A stretch of 64,000 nt of DNA. Source: Actinomadura luteofluorescens. Lineage in GTDB: Bacteria; Actinomycetota; Actinomycetes; Streptosporangiales; Streptosporangiaceae. Each line of letters starts with the position of its first letter. The first letter of the stretch is position 1. Both the position numbers and the translations under genes were made by a program. The stretch spans positions 5,890,001 through 5,954,000 of the forward strand of contig NZ_JACCBA010000001.1 of the NCBI RefSeq assembly GCF_013409365.1, given 5' to 3'. Below the pieces are notes generated by a model that worked only from the letters and a program-made list of their open reading frames with translations, was not told the DNA's origin and did not search any database. Shown piece after piece: positions 1-7,604 of this stretch.

Positions 1-42
1 CCCCGGGCGCACGGGCAGCACCGGGGTCTGGGACTCGGTCAT
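1..42 (-). CDS. Partial CDS, N-terminus only (14 residues)
   Basis: An ATG on the minus strand at 42..40 overlaps the TGA of the SRPBCC gene (ATGA) and opens a frame reading MTESQTPVLPVRPG before the window ends. The overlap is the type of translational coupling seen elsewhere in this window, so this is probably the third gene of the ArsR-SRPBCC operon. Too little is visible to assign a function. Confidence 0.5.
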   Translation of the reverse strand, partial: MTESQTPVLPVRPG

Positions 43-536
43 GTGCGGTGTCCTTTCGAAAGCAGGTCGTCGAGTCGGTCGTAGGACTGGCCCGCGCCGC
101 GTCTCATCGGGCTGCGGAGCACGCCGTCGCGTATCTCGCGGGTGGGGTAGCGAACGGTGACGGCCATGGCGGTGCGGCCGTCCCGCTCGTCGAAGACGGT
201 GGTGACCAGGGCCTCGCCGGCCTCCCAGCCGTCGCGGACCTCGCTCTGCACCAGCCTCGCGGGCGCGTCCACCTCGAAGAAGACGCCGCCGTAGCCCATC
301 TCGGCGCCGCCCGGGCCGCGGGAGACGAAACGCCAGGCGCCGCCGGGGCGCAGGTCGATCTCGCAGACGGCGAGCCGCCAGCCGCGCGCGCCGTGCCACT
401 GCCTGAGCAGTTCCGGACGGGTGAACGCGTCGAACACCCGGCGGCGGGGCGCGTCGAACGTCCTGCTGAGCAGGATCTCGGTACCGGACGGCGTGCTGAC
501 CGCGAGGCCCGCCCCGCGGGGCGGCCACGCCGTCAC
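39..536 (-). CDS. SRPBCC / AHSA1-like domain protein
   Basis: 165-residue protein of the START-like SRPBCC fold, in the AHSA1 (activator of Hsp90 ATPase homologue) subgroup. The family hallmarks are the N-terminal segment RTFDAPRRRVFDAFTRPELL, a conserved Trp soon after (LLRQWHG), and the central RPGGAWRF turn that forms part of the hydrophobic pocket. No catalytic residues are expected; these proteins bind hydrophobic ligands or act as small stress-related proteins. The GTG start overlaps the TGA of the upstream ArsR gene (GTGA), so the two are translationally coupled. ArsR plus SRPBCC is a common actinobacterial pair in which the regulator controls its partner. The ligand is unknown. Confidence 0.9.
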   Translation of the reverse strand: MTAWPPRGAGLAVSTPSGTEILLSRTFDAPRRRVFDAFTRPELLRQWHGARGWRLAVCEIDLRPGGAWRFVSRGPGGAEMGYGGVFFEVDAPARLVQSEVRDGWEAGEALVTTVFDERDGRTAMAVTVRYPTREIRDGVLRSPMRRGAGQSYDRLDDLLSKGHRT

Positions 537-868
537 GATTCGTCCTGCTCTTCGAGCCTTGCGAGCAGCTCGTCGAGCCGCTGGTAGCTCTCCTCCCAGT
601 ACTCGCGGAAGTCGGCGAGCCAGTCCAGGGCCTCCCGGAGGGGACGGGCCTCAAGACTGCACGGCCGCCGCTGCGCGTCCCGGCCGCGCGAGACCAGGCC
701 GGCGCGTTCCAGGACGCGCAGGTGCTTGGACACGGCGGGCTGGCTCATGGCGAACGGCGCGGCCAGCTCGCCCACGGACGCGTCGCCCTGGGTGAGCCGG
801 CTCAGGATCGCCCGCCTCGTCGGATCGGCCAGAGCGGCGAACGTCGTGTCCAGGGTGGCGGTGTCCAC
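533..868 (-). CDS. ArsR-family winged-helix transcriptional regulator
   Basis: 111-residue single-domain winged-helix repressor. The N-terminal LADPTRRAILSRL is the classical ArsR helix 1 signature and SQPAVSKHLRVLERAGLV (about residues 42-60) is the recognition helix and wing. No CxC metal-binding motif is visible, so it is not an obvious metal sensor; it belongs to the SdpR/Rv2034-like ArsR proteins that pair with SRPBCC genes. The start has a good ribosome site (GGAGG at about 876-880 on the minus strand). It probably represses its own operon through the palindromes just upstream at 880-899. Confidence 0.9.
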   Translation of the reverse strand: MDTATLDTTFAALADPTRRAILSRLTQGDASVGELAAPFAMSQPAVSKHLRVLERAGLVSRGRDAQRRPCSLEARPLREALDWLADFREYWEESYQRLDELLARLEEQDES

Positions 869-879
869 AGAGAACCTCC

Positions 880-899
880 GGTTATATAACCAGTTGGTT
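880..899. promoter_or_regulatory. Candidate ArsR operator (two overlapping palindromes)
   Basis: GGTTATATAACC at 880-891 is a perfect 12-bp palindrome, overlapped by AACCA-GT-TGGTT at 888-899. It lies directly upstream of the ArsR start and ribosome site, in a small AT-rich island within GC-rich sequence, so it probably covers the promoter -10 region and the autoregulatory operator. Confidence 0.6.
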
Positions 900-996
900 T
901 TCTATCCGTGGACGCCGCGGCCTGTCAAGCGAGGGGCCGTGTCAGGGGCATGCCCGCCGGGGGCGCCCGCATGCCGGACGCCCCCGGTACGGTCGC

Positions 997-2748
997 TCAG
1001 AGGGTCTTGCGCGAGTCGGCGTCTCTGCGGTCGTGCTCCTCCTGCGAGTACGGGCGGGTCACCGGCATCGGCAGCTGGAAGCCCCTGATCCCGGGCAGCA
1101 GCTTGACGTTGGCCGGGAGCGTGCCGGGCCAGCTCTCCGACCACACGGACAGCGCGTTGTCGAGGTCGAGGAGCTCGTCGTAGCCGTGGTCGACGGCGCC
1201 GGACAACAGCAGCTCCGACGGCAGGTGCATCCCGCAGTACTTGGCCCACAGGTCGCGGCGCAGGCGGCGGACGAGGCCGGTGCCCGTGGCGTCCAGGACG
1301 GCGACGGACAGCTCGGTGTCGGTGTAGAGGCTGCGCCGCATCGCGTTCGCCGACCCCACGACGCAGAAGACGTCGTCGATGATCGTCACCTTGCAGTGCA
1401 CGGTCGTGCCGGGCCAGCCGTACATCTCCAGGTTCTGCAGACCGCTGCGGCTGCCCAGCAGGAGCTGCGGGAGGCGCGGGACCAGGTGATGGTTGACCGC
1501 CTCGGGCATGTCCCCGCTCGGCGGGTCGGTGGGATCGCCGCCGTGCAGCAGGATCACCTTGAGGTCCGGTTTCGCCAGCATCCGGGCGTTGATCCAGCCC
1601 ATGATCTCCTGGCTGCTGAAGGCCTGGTCGGCGATGAAGATGTACTTCTCGGCCTGGCCGATCGCCTTCTGCAGCGCCAGCTTGAACTCGAAGAGGCCGT
1701 CGGGCGCGAAGCTGATCGGTGCCTTCCTGAAGCCGACGCCGGCGGTGATGAGCGCGCGTACCACCGAGTTCTTGTCGTAGAGCCACTCAGGGCCGGACGA
1801 GGAGAACCGCATCTGCGGCACCGTCCGGAGCACCTGGACGTGGGCGCCGGTGCCGTTGCCGTCCGGCGGTTTCGGCGGGTCGGGGACCGGCGTGGCCGTC
1901 TTGAGCCGTGACTCGATCGGGTGGCGGTCGACCGTGAAGCTCTCGACGGGCAGCTTGAGGTTCTCGGCCCACATCTGCTGGAAGAAGCGGTGGACCGCGG
2001 CGGCCGCGGGCCCGGTGACCCGTACCGCGAGGTCGTGCCAGGCCGGGGACGTCCGGTCCATGACGGGGTCGATGCCGCCCGTGAACGCGCGCGTGGACGT
2101 CTGGTCGCCGGCCACCACCAGCTTGCAGTGCACCGCGCCCAGCGGGTGCGCGGTCAGGTTGAGCATCACCTTGCCGGCGCCCTGCTCGCCGAAGCGGCTG
2201 CGCATCTCCGCGACGCTGAGCAGGGTCTGCGCGTTCACGATGCGGATCCCGCCGAGCTCGGGAATGGCGTACCGGGCGCCGAACGGCGACACCCAGGCGA
2301 GGATCCGCACGTCGACGCCGGATTTGTGGAGTTCCTCCAGGTGCCGGGAGAACAGTGTGCCGCTCGGGAGCGTCAGCGGCGGGTACTCCGCGCCGACCCG
2401 CACCGGCCGGGCGTAGTCCTTCAGGACCGGGAACTGCTGGAGGACGGCGTTGCCGAGCTCTCCGAACGGCTGGATCTCGGTGTCGGGCGGCAGGTGGGCC
2501 AGGCCGAGCCACCATGCCGTCAGGTAGAGGTACCGGCCGTTCGCGGTGGACCTGCGCAACGCCTCGATCTCATCTTCCAGCGCCTTGAAGTACGCCACCC
2601 CGTTGACGAAGTGGTCGACCGCGTTTCCGGACAGGTCGCTGAGGAAGTTCTGCTGCGGCGCGTGCTCCCCGTCACCCCAATTCGTCCGGTCGGTCTCGCG
2701 CACCAGGTACTTGCCGATCAGAGCCTGTGGTTTCGATGAAGGATTCAT
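997..2748 (-). CDS. Phospholipase D-family (double HKD) protein
   Basis: 583-residue cytoplasmic-looking protein of the PLD superfamily, which cleaves or transfers phosphodiester head groups through a His nucleophile. Two HxK motifs are visible: HCKLVVAGD at about residue 207, followed by FTGGIDP as in the first motif of plant-type PLDs, and HCKVTIIDD at about residue 451, followed by VVGSANAMRRS (the GSxN part). No signal peptide is evident. I chose the ATG at 2748 because AAGGGGG sits just upstream; the frame continues further 5' without a good ribosome site. In the first motif the Asp is shifted by one residue (K-LVVAG-D). Neighbours give no functional clue. The substrate (phospholipid, cardiolipin-type or nucleic acid) cannot be told. 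Confidence 0.9.
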   Translation of the reverse strand: MNPSSKPQALIGKYLVRETDRTNWGDGEHAPQQNFLSDLSGNAVDHFVNGVAYFKALEDEIEALRRSTANGRYLYLTAWWLGLAHLPPDTEIQPFGELGNAVLQQFPVLKDYARPVRVGAEYPPLTLPSGTLFSRHLEELHKSGVDVRILAWVSPFGARYAIPELGGIRIVNAQTLLSVAEMRSRFGEQGAGKVMLNLTAHPLGAVHCKLVVAGDQTSTRAFTGGIDPVMDRTSPAWHDLAVRVTGPAAAAVHRFFQQMWAENLKLPVESFTVDRHPIESRLKTATPVPDPPKPPDGNGTGAHVQVLRTVPQMRFSSSGPEWLYDKNSVVRALITAGVGFRKAPISFAPDGLFEFKLALQKAIGQAEKYIFIADQAFSSQEIMGWINARMLAKPDLKVILLHGGDPTDPPSGDMPEAVNHHLVPRLPQLLLGSRSGLQNLEMYGWPGTTVHCKVTIIDDVFCVVGSANAMRRSLYTDTELSVAVLDATGTGLVRRLRRDLWAKYCGMHLPSELLLSGAVDHGYDELLDLDNALSVWSESWPGTLPANVKLLPGIRGFQLPMPVTRPYSQEEHDRRDADSRKTL

Positions 2749-2967
2749 CCGAGCCCCCTTCTCCCCGGTCCCCTCCGAGGAAGAGCCCTGACGGTAAGGC
2801 CGCGGAACCATCCGCCAGAATGCGCAAAAGGGTGACATTCAACGCACAAGACTGACCGAGATTGGACAGGCAACTGCACGCCTGCCGGTGACTTTTCCGG
2901 CAGGTCATGGCCCAGGAGCGCGATCGCGTCGCCGCGCACGCCCGGTCCGAGCCCGGGCCCCGCCGGA

Positions 2968-3405
2968 TCAGGGGGTGGTGAGGGTGGACATGGCGCGGTC
3001 GGGTTCCCAGTGGGCGCGCAGGGATGTGATCTTGCCGGTGGCGTCCACCGTGTAGATGAGGACGCAGTCGATGGTCATCGCGGCGCCGTCGGGGGTCGTG
3101 GTCGTGATCGTCGCGACGTTGGCGCAGCAGGGGCCGTTGGCGAAGGAGTCGGCGACGCGGAAGCGGAAGGCGGCGATCGTCGAGATGAAGGAGTCCCAGA
3201 ACTTCTCGATGCCGTCCGGGCCGCGGTGGCCGGCGCCCTCCGGGTCGAGGAAGGACGGGCCGACCGGGTCCTCGATGAGGGCGTCCGGGGCGAACAGGGC
3301 CAGCCAGTCGTCCTTGCGGCCCTCGGCGACGGCGGTCATGGAGGCGCGGGCGGCGCGGCGGGCCGGGTGGTCGGCGTCGGGGGCGTCCCAGGCGATGGCA
3401 TCCAC
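2968..3405 (-). CDS. NTF2-like / SnoaL-type small protein
   Basis: 145-residue alpha+beta cone protein of the nuclear transport factor 2-like superfamily. The typical pieces are an N-terminal helix with RASMTAVAEGRKDDWLALF, then APDALIEDPVGPS, and the final strand ITSLRAHWEPDRA. Members are ketosteroid isomerase-like enzymes or ligand-binding proteins; I cannot pick out a catalytic Asp/Tyr set with certainty. The GTG start at 3405 follows the LLM oxidoreductase gene by 17 bases, so both are probably one transcript. A 7-of-8 match to the KstR-type operator lies in that gap at 3406-3419. A role in a steroid or lipid pathway is therefore plausible but inferred. Confidence 0.85.
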   Translation of the reverse strand: MDAIAWDAPDADHPARRAARASMTAVAEGRKDDWLALFAPDALIEDPVGPSFLDPEGAGHRGPDGIEKFWDSFISTIAAFRFRVADSFANGPCCANVATITTTTPDGAAMTIDCVLIYTVDATGKITSLRAHWEPDRAMSTLTTP

Positions 3406-3419
3406 TGTAACGTGTTCTC
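3406..3419. promoter_or_regulatory. KstR-type operator-like site (7 of 8 fixed positions)
   Basis: TGTAACGTGTTCTC matches TNNAACNNGTTNNA except at the final A. It sits in the 17-base gap between the LLM and NTF2-like genes, touching the GTG start of the latter, so it could be an internal operator or a chance match. Confidence 0.4.
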
Positions 3420-3422
3420 GTT

Positions 3423-4292
3423 TCAGGAGGCGGTGGCGGCGATGACGGTCTCGGCGAACCGTTCGAGGTGCTCGATCTTCTTGTCCAGCGGCTCGGTGTC
3501 GGGCCCCTTGGCGTAGGGCATCCGGAAGCCGACGATCACGTCGGTGACGCCTTTGTCCTCCAGCCGCCGCACCCCGTCGGGCGTGTAGGCGTCCATCGAG
3601 ATCACGTGCACCTCGAAGGGGGCGCCGGCCTTGCCCTCCGCCTCGCGGATGCGCCCCAGCCGGGCGAGCAGGTCGTCCAGGTCGTCGCCGCCGCCCGCGT
3701 GCATCCAGCCGTCGCCGCGCACGACGGCGCGGCGCAGCGCGGCCTCGCTGTGCCCGCCGACCAGGATAGGGAAGGGCTGTGCCGGGCAGATCTTGAGCGC
3801 CGGGACGTCGAAGTGCTCGCCGTGGTACTCGAAGTACCCGCCGCGGCTGAGCCCCCGCACGATGTCGATGGCCTCGTCCATCCGCTTCCCGCGCCGCTCC
3901 CACGGGACGCCCATCACCTCGAAGTCCTCACGCCACGGGCTGAGCCCGACGCCGAGGCCGAGCCGCCCGCCGGTCAGGCACGCGATCGACGTCGCCTGCT
4001 TGGCCACCAGGACGGGGGGACGCACCGGCAGTTTCAGCACGAACGGCGTGAACCGCAGGCGGGTGGTCACCGCGCCCATGGCCGCGATCAGCGTGAACGT
4101 CTCGATGAAGGGCTTGTCCTCCAGGAAGTCCCGGTTCCCGTCCGCGGTGTACGGATACACCGAGTCCGACTCCTTCGGGTACACCAGCGAGTCGGCGACC
4201 GACATGCTCGTGTACCCGGCCTCCTCGGCGGCCTTGGCCAGCGGCAGGTAGAACGACGGATCGGTCATCGCCTCGGCGTAGGTGAACCTCAT
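3423..4292 (-). CDS. LLM-class F420-dependent oxidoreductase
   Basis: 289-residue TIM-barrel enzyme of the luciferase-like monooxygenase family, in the subgroup that uses F420 rather than FMN in actinobacteria. Visible features are the N-terminal FTYAEAMTDP strand, the TRLRFTPFVLKLPVRPPVLVAKQATSIA stretch (about residues 74-101, written here only as its landmark), LTGGRLGLGVGLSPWREDF (phosphate-binding region of the cofactor) and FPILVGGHSEAALRRA near residue 180. The start at 4292 gives a typical length. It diverges from the SDR gene, with a full KstR-type operator in the shared promoter. Likely a redox step in lipid or steroid breakdown; substrate unknown. Confidence 0.9.
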   Translation of the reverse strand: MRFTYAEAMTDPSFYLPLAKAAEEAGYTSMSVADSLVYPKESDSVYPYTADGNRDFLEDKPFIETFTLIAAMGAVTTRLRFTPFVLKLPVRPPVLVAKQATSIACLTGGRLGLGVGLSPWREDFEVMGVPWERRGKRMDEAIDIVRGLSRGGYFEYHGEHFDVPALKICPAQPFPILVGGHSEAALRRAVVRGDGWMHAGGGDDLDDLLARLGRIREAEGKAGAPFEVHVISMDAYTPDGVRRLEDKGVTDVIVGFRMPYAKGPDTEPLDKKIEHLERFAETVIAATAS

Positions 4293-4303
4293 GCCGGAAA
4301 TAC

Positions 4304-4317
4304 TAGAACGTGTTCCA
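4304..4317. promoter_or_regulatory. KstR-type operator (8 of 8 fixed positions)
   Basis: TAGAACGTGTTCCA fully matches TNNAACNNGTTNNA, the operator type established for the TetR-family cholesterol repressor KstR. It lies 12 bases before the LLM start and 61 bases before the SDR start, so it can control both divergent units. Confidence 0.7.
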
Positions 4318-4377
4318 CTTCGGTGCCAGGGGCGCCGCGCTGTTGCCCGGGGGTGCGGGGGGTGGTTCGGTGGGGGC

Positions 4378-5247
4378 ATGGAGCGCAGGATCGCGATCGT
4401 CACCGGAGGGACGTCCGGGATCGGCAAGGAGATCGCGCGCGGGCTGGCCCGGGCCGGGCTGCTGGTGGGGATCGTCTGCCGGAACGAGCTGCGCGCCGCC
4501 GCGACGGTGGAGGAGCTGACGGCGGACGTGCCGGGCGCGCGGGTCGAGACGTTCATCGGGGACCTGTCGGTGCAGATGGACGTCCGGCGGGTCGCGGCGT
4601 CGCTGGAGGAGCGGTTCGACCGGCTGGACGTGCTGGTCGACAACGCGGGCGTGTACCTGCTGCGGGCCAAGGTCAGCGCGGACGGGTACGACCGCGTGGT
4701 CGCGACGAACCATCTGGGGCCGTTCCTGCTGACGAACCTGCTGCTCGGGCTGCTGGAGAAGGGCGCGCCGTCGCGGGTCGTGATCATGGCGTCGGAGGCG
4801 CACCGGTTCTCGGACCGGATCGACGTCGAGCGGATGGCCGAGCCCGGTTCGTACGGGCCGGCCGGGGCGCTGCGCGTGTACGGGCGGTCGAAGCTGCTCA
4901 ACATCCTGTTCGCGCAGGAACTGGCCAGGCGGATGGAGGGCAGCGGCGTCACGGCGAACGCGGTCTGCCCCGGCTTCGTCGCGACGAGCCTGGGCAGGGA
5001 CGTCCGCGGGACCGAGCGCGCCCTGGCCCTGTTCTCGCACACCCCGATGATGCGGACGCCGGCGCAGGGGGCGCGGATGGCCCTGCGGCTCGCGCTGGAC
5101 GAGGAGTTCGAGGGCCGCAGCGGTGCTTACTACAGCTCGACGCCGGGCGCCGGGATGCTGCCGACGGTGGAGGCCCTGAAGGATCCGGAACTGCGGCGTG
5201 CGGTGTGGGACCGTTCTGTTCGTCTTGTGGGGCTTCCCGCCCTATAG
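4378..5247 (+). CDS. Short-chain dehydrogenase/reductase (SDR)
   Basis: 289-residue NAD(P)-dependent oxidoreductase. Classical SDR motifs are all present: TGGTSGIG cofactor loop near residue 10, NAG (DNAGVY) near 91, catalytic YGRSK Tyr/Lys near residue 168 and the PGFVAT segment after it. The sequence resembles the retinol dehydrogenase/WW-oxidoreductase-like SDRs rather than the classical 250-residue ones (longer C-terminal part with SGAYYSS). I chose the ATG at 4378 because the Rossmann fold begins at once after it. It shares a divergent promoter and KstR-type operator with the LLM oxidoreductase, suggesting a joint lipid-pathway role. The substrate is unknown. Confidence 0.92.
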   Translation: MERRIAIVTGGTSGIGKEIARGLARAGLLVGIVCRNELRAAATVEELTADVPGARVETFIGDLSVQMDVRRVAASLEERFDRLDVLVDNAGVYLLRAKVSADGYDRVVATNHLGPFLLTNLLLGLLEKGAPSRVVIMASEAHRFSDRIDVERMAEPGSYGPAGALRVYGRSKLLNILFAQELARRMEGSGVTANAVCPGFVATSLGRDVRGTERALALFSHTPMMRTPAQGARMALRLALDEEFEGRSGAYYSSTPGAGMLPTVEALKDPELRRAVWDRSVRLVGLPAL

Positions 5248-5258
5248 GGTCAGGGTGC

Positions 5259-6197
5259 GTGAGCCAACCGTACGGACCGCCGGACCGGCCGGGCGCCTGG
5301 AGCGGCCCGCCGCAGCCGGGCCCGCCGCCGGGCCCGCAGCCGCCCCGTCCCGCCCAGCAGCCGCAACCACCCGGCTGGCAGCCGCAGCCGCCCGCCCCGC
5401 AGTCGCGGGAGCGGCCGTCCGCGTTCAAGGACTTCTTCAACGGCGTGGGCTACCTGCTGCGCGGCATCGGGTGGACGGCGCGGCATCCGGCCCAGTGGCT
5501 GTTCGGGCTGATCCCCGCGCTGATCGTCCTGGCGGTGTACGTCGCGGCGCTGGTGTTCCTGGCGTACCGGATCGACGACCTGGCCGGATGGGTGACGGGG
5601 TTCGCCGACGGCTGGTCGGACGCGGCGCGGACGTCGGTGCGGGTCGTGGCCGGGATCGCGCTGTACGGGTCGGCCCTGTTCCTGGCGATCATCACGTTCA
5701 CGGCGGTGACGCTGCTGGTGGGCGACCCGTTCTACGAGGCCATCGCGGTCCGGGTGGAGGAGTCGCAGGGCGGCGCGCCGCCGGAGCCGGACGTCCCGCT
5801 GCTGGTCCAGATCGGACGGGCCCTCAAGGACGCGCTGATCCTCGGGGCCGTTGCGCTGGTGTTCGCGGTCGTGTTCTTCGCCTGCGGGTTCCTGCCGGTG
5901 GTGGGGCAGACGGTCGTGCCGGTGGTCGCGGCGCTCGTGTCGGGCTACTTCCTCGCGGGCGAGCTGACGTCGATCGCGCTGGAGCGGCGCGGGCTGCGGC
6001 GCCGGGACCGGTTCGCGCGGCTGAGGACGCACCGCCCGCTCGCCGTCGGGTTCGGCGCGGCGACCTTTGTGGTGTTTCTCATCCCCCTGGGCGCGGTGCT
6101 CGCGATGCCGGGCGCGGTGGCCGGCGGGACGCTGCTGGCACGGGAACGCCTGGCCGACGAGCCGCCGGCCGAGGCGGGCCTGACGAGTCCCGGCTGA
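5259..6197 (+). CDS. EI24/CysZ-like polytopic membrane protein
   Basis: 312 residues: a roughly 55-residue Pro/Gln/Gly-rich, probably disordered N-terminal tail, then a membrane domain with about four hydrophobic segments (near residues 80-105, 130-155, 195-225 and 260-285). The spacing, the TAVTLLVGDPFYEAIA segment and the reentrant-like hydrophobic stretches fit the EI24 domain family (etoposide-induced 2.4 / CysZ). CysZ is a sulfate transporter in enterobacteria; the actinobacterial members are uncharacterised. The start is a GTG 11 bases after the SDR stop, so it may be co-transcribed with the SDR although functions look unrelated. Confidence 0.85.
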   Translation: MSQPYGPPDRPGAWSGPPQPGPPPGPQPPRPAQQPQPPGWQPQPPAPQSRERPSAFKDFFNGVGYLLRGIGWTARHPAQWLFGLIPALIVLAVYVAALVFLAYRIDDLAGWVTGFADGWSDAARTSVRVVAGIALYGSALFLAIITFTAVTLLVGDPFYEAIAVRVEESQGGAPPEPDVPLLVQIGRALKDALILGAVALVFAVVFFACGFLPVVGQTVVPVVAALVSGYFLAGELTSIALERRGLRRRDRFARLRTHRPLAVGFGAATFVVFLIPLGAVLAMPGAVAGGTLLARERLADEPPAEAGLTSPG

Positions 6198-6296
6198 CGA
6201 GGCGTGGGACGTCGCCACCGAGGCGATGAGAAGATGTGTCCTGAGCGTGATGACCGGCCGGAACGGCACGAGTGATCTTGGCGTAACGTGTGCCGC

Positions 6297-7538
6297 ATGT
6301 CCGATCAGGGGGAGCGCAGTGTGCGCTGGACCGAAATGAGCGAGAGCGAGCCGCGGGACGGCGCGGACGGCACGACCGGGCCGCAGGCGGCCTTCCCCGA
6401 GCCGAAGGTGCCGGAGGTGCCGGTGCCCCCGCCGACGGGCCGCACCGACTTCTCGGCCGGCGAGGGCGCCGGGACGCACGACGTCTGGGGCAAGGTCGAG
6501 ACCCGGCGTCCGGAGCCCGCGGCTAGCGAGGAGCCCGACCCCGAGGACGTCAAGGTCGCGCCCGTGGCCGAGGAGGCTCCCCAGTGGGAGGGGTCGCTTT
6601 TCGAGGAGGGCGACGACGACGGCGGCGGCGACGACAAGTACGTCCCGGCCGTCCCGACCGGGTCCGGGCAGCCGGCCAAGCCCGGCAAGCCGAGCAGCGG
6701 CAACTGGCAGATGCCCGACTGGATGGCGGACGAGAGCGCCGCGGACGCCAAGCTCGGCGGCTCGCCGAAGCCGGAGCGCGACGTCCTGGACGGGGGCGGC
6801 GGCCGCTCCCGGCTCGTGCTGTTCGGCGGGATCGGCCTGCTGGTGGTCGCGCTGCTCGCGGCCGGCGGCGTGTACTTCATGAAGAGCGGCGACGACGAGC
6901 CCGCCGACACGTCCGGCAACGCCGACCGGCGGGCCGCGGCGGAGCAGTCCGAGGCCGCGCCGGTGGACATGCCGCCTGACAAGCGCCTCGCGACGTTCCC
7001 CGGGAAGCCGAGCCGCATGCTCGGGCGGGTCAACGACGTCCACTCCGGGCTGTCGTACCCGCGGCTGGCGGCTCCCTGGCAGGTGCCCACGAAGAAGAAC
7101 AAGCTGGGCACGCCCGGTTGGTCGGGGCAGCAGATCCTCCTGACCGAGCGGCACGCGGGGCGGTACTGGTACGGGCAGCTCCTCACCGGCACACTGATCC
7201 CGACCCTGCAGAGCTCCTACCAGGGGCCGGACAGTGTGAAGACCGTGGCCGGGCTGGCCGCGAAGGGCTACGAGGCGCAGTACTACGCGTTCCCCCACAA
7301 GACGGCGCCGCTGGCGTCGCAGGCCCTGAACGTCGACGGCCACAAGGGCTGGCTGGTGGCCTCGTACCTCACCTACAAGCGGTCCGGGGTGCGCGCGACC
7401 GGTGAGATCGTCGCGATGGCGGTGGTCGACACCGGCCGGAAGGCGCCCGCGGTGGTGTTCGCGTCGATGCCGAACACGAACCGCAAGCAGTGGCGGGACG
7501 TCAACCAGTTCCTCGGGCAGCTCAAGATCGCCTCCTGA
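6297..7538 (+). CDS. Single-pass membrane protein, unknown function
   Basis: About 413 residues. The first ~170 residues are acidic and Pro/Gly-rich and look disordered (including a run of acidic residues EEGDDDGGGDD). One strong transmembrane helix follows (VLFGGIGLLVVALLAAGG, about residues 178-196), then a folded extracytoplasmic domain of ~200 residues. The topology (cytoplasmic disordered tail, one helix, outer domain) recalls kinase-substrate or sensor-like actinobacterial proteins, but I do not recognise the outer domain. The ATG at 6297 has a weak ribosome site; an in-frame GTG at 6321 has a GGGGGAG sequence at the right distance and is a good alternative start. Confidence 0.8.
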   Translation: MSDQGERSVRWTEMSESEPRDGADGTTGPQAAFPEPKVPEVPVPPPTGRTDFSAGEGAGTHDVWGKVETRRPEPAASEEPDPEDVKVAPVAEEAPQWEGSLFEEGDDDGGGDDKYVPAVPTGSGQPAKPGKPSSGNWQMPDWMADESAADAKLGGSPKPERDVLDGGGGRSRLVLFGGIGLLVVALLAAGGVYFMKSGDDEPADTSGNADRRAAAEQSEAAPVDMPPDKRLATFPGKPSRMLGRVNDVHSGLSYPRLAAPWQVPTKKNKLGTPGWSGQQILLTERHAGRYWYGQLLTGTLIPTLQSSYQGPDSVKTVAGLAAKGYEAQYYAFPHKTAPLASQALNVDGHKGWLVASYLTYKRSGVRATGEIVAMAVVDTGRKAPAVVFASMPNTNRKQWRDVNQFLGQLKIAS

Positions 7539-7556
7539 CCGTCCCCTCCTGACAGC

Positions 7557-7570
7557 CGAATCGCGTTCTA
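7557..7570. promoter_or_regulatory. Weak KstR-type half-palindrome before the FadE34-like gene
   Basis: CGAATCGCGTTCTA keeps a perfect GTTCTA right arm but only 6 of 8 fixed positions of TNNAACNNGTTNNA. It is 35 bases upstream of the acyl-CoA dehydrogenase start. Context supports it more than sequence does. Confidence 0.35.
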
Positions 7571-7604
7571 ATACGCTGGGGCCACCCCTGAGAAAGGTGT
7601 GGCC

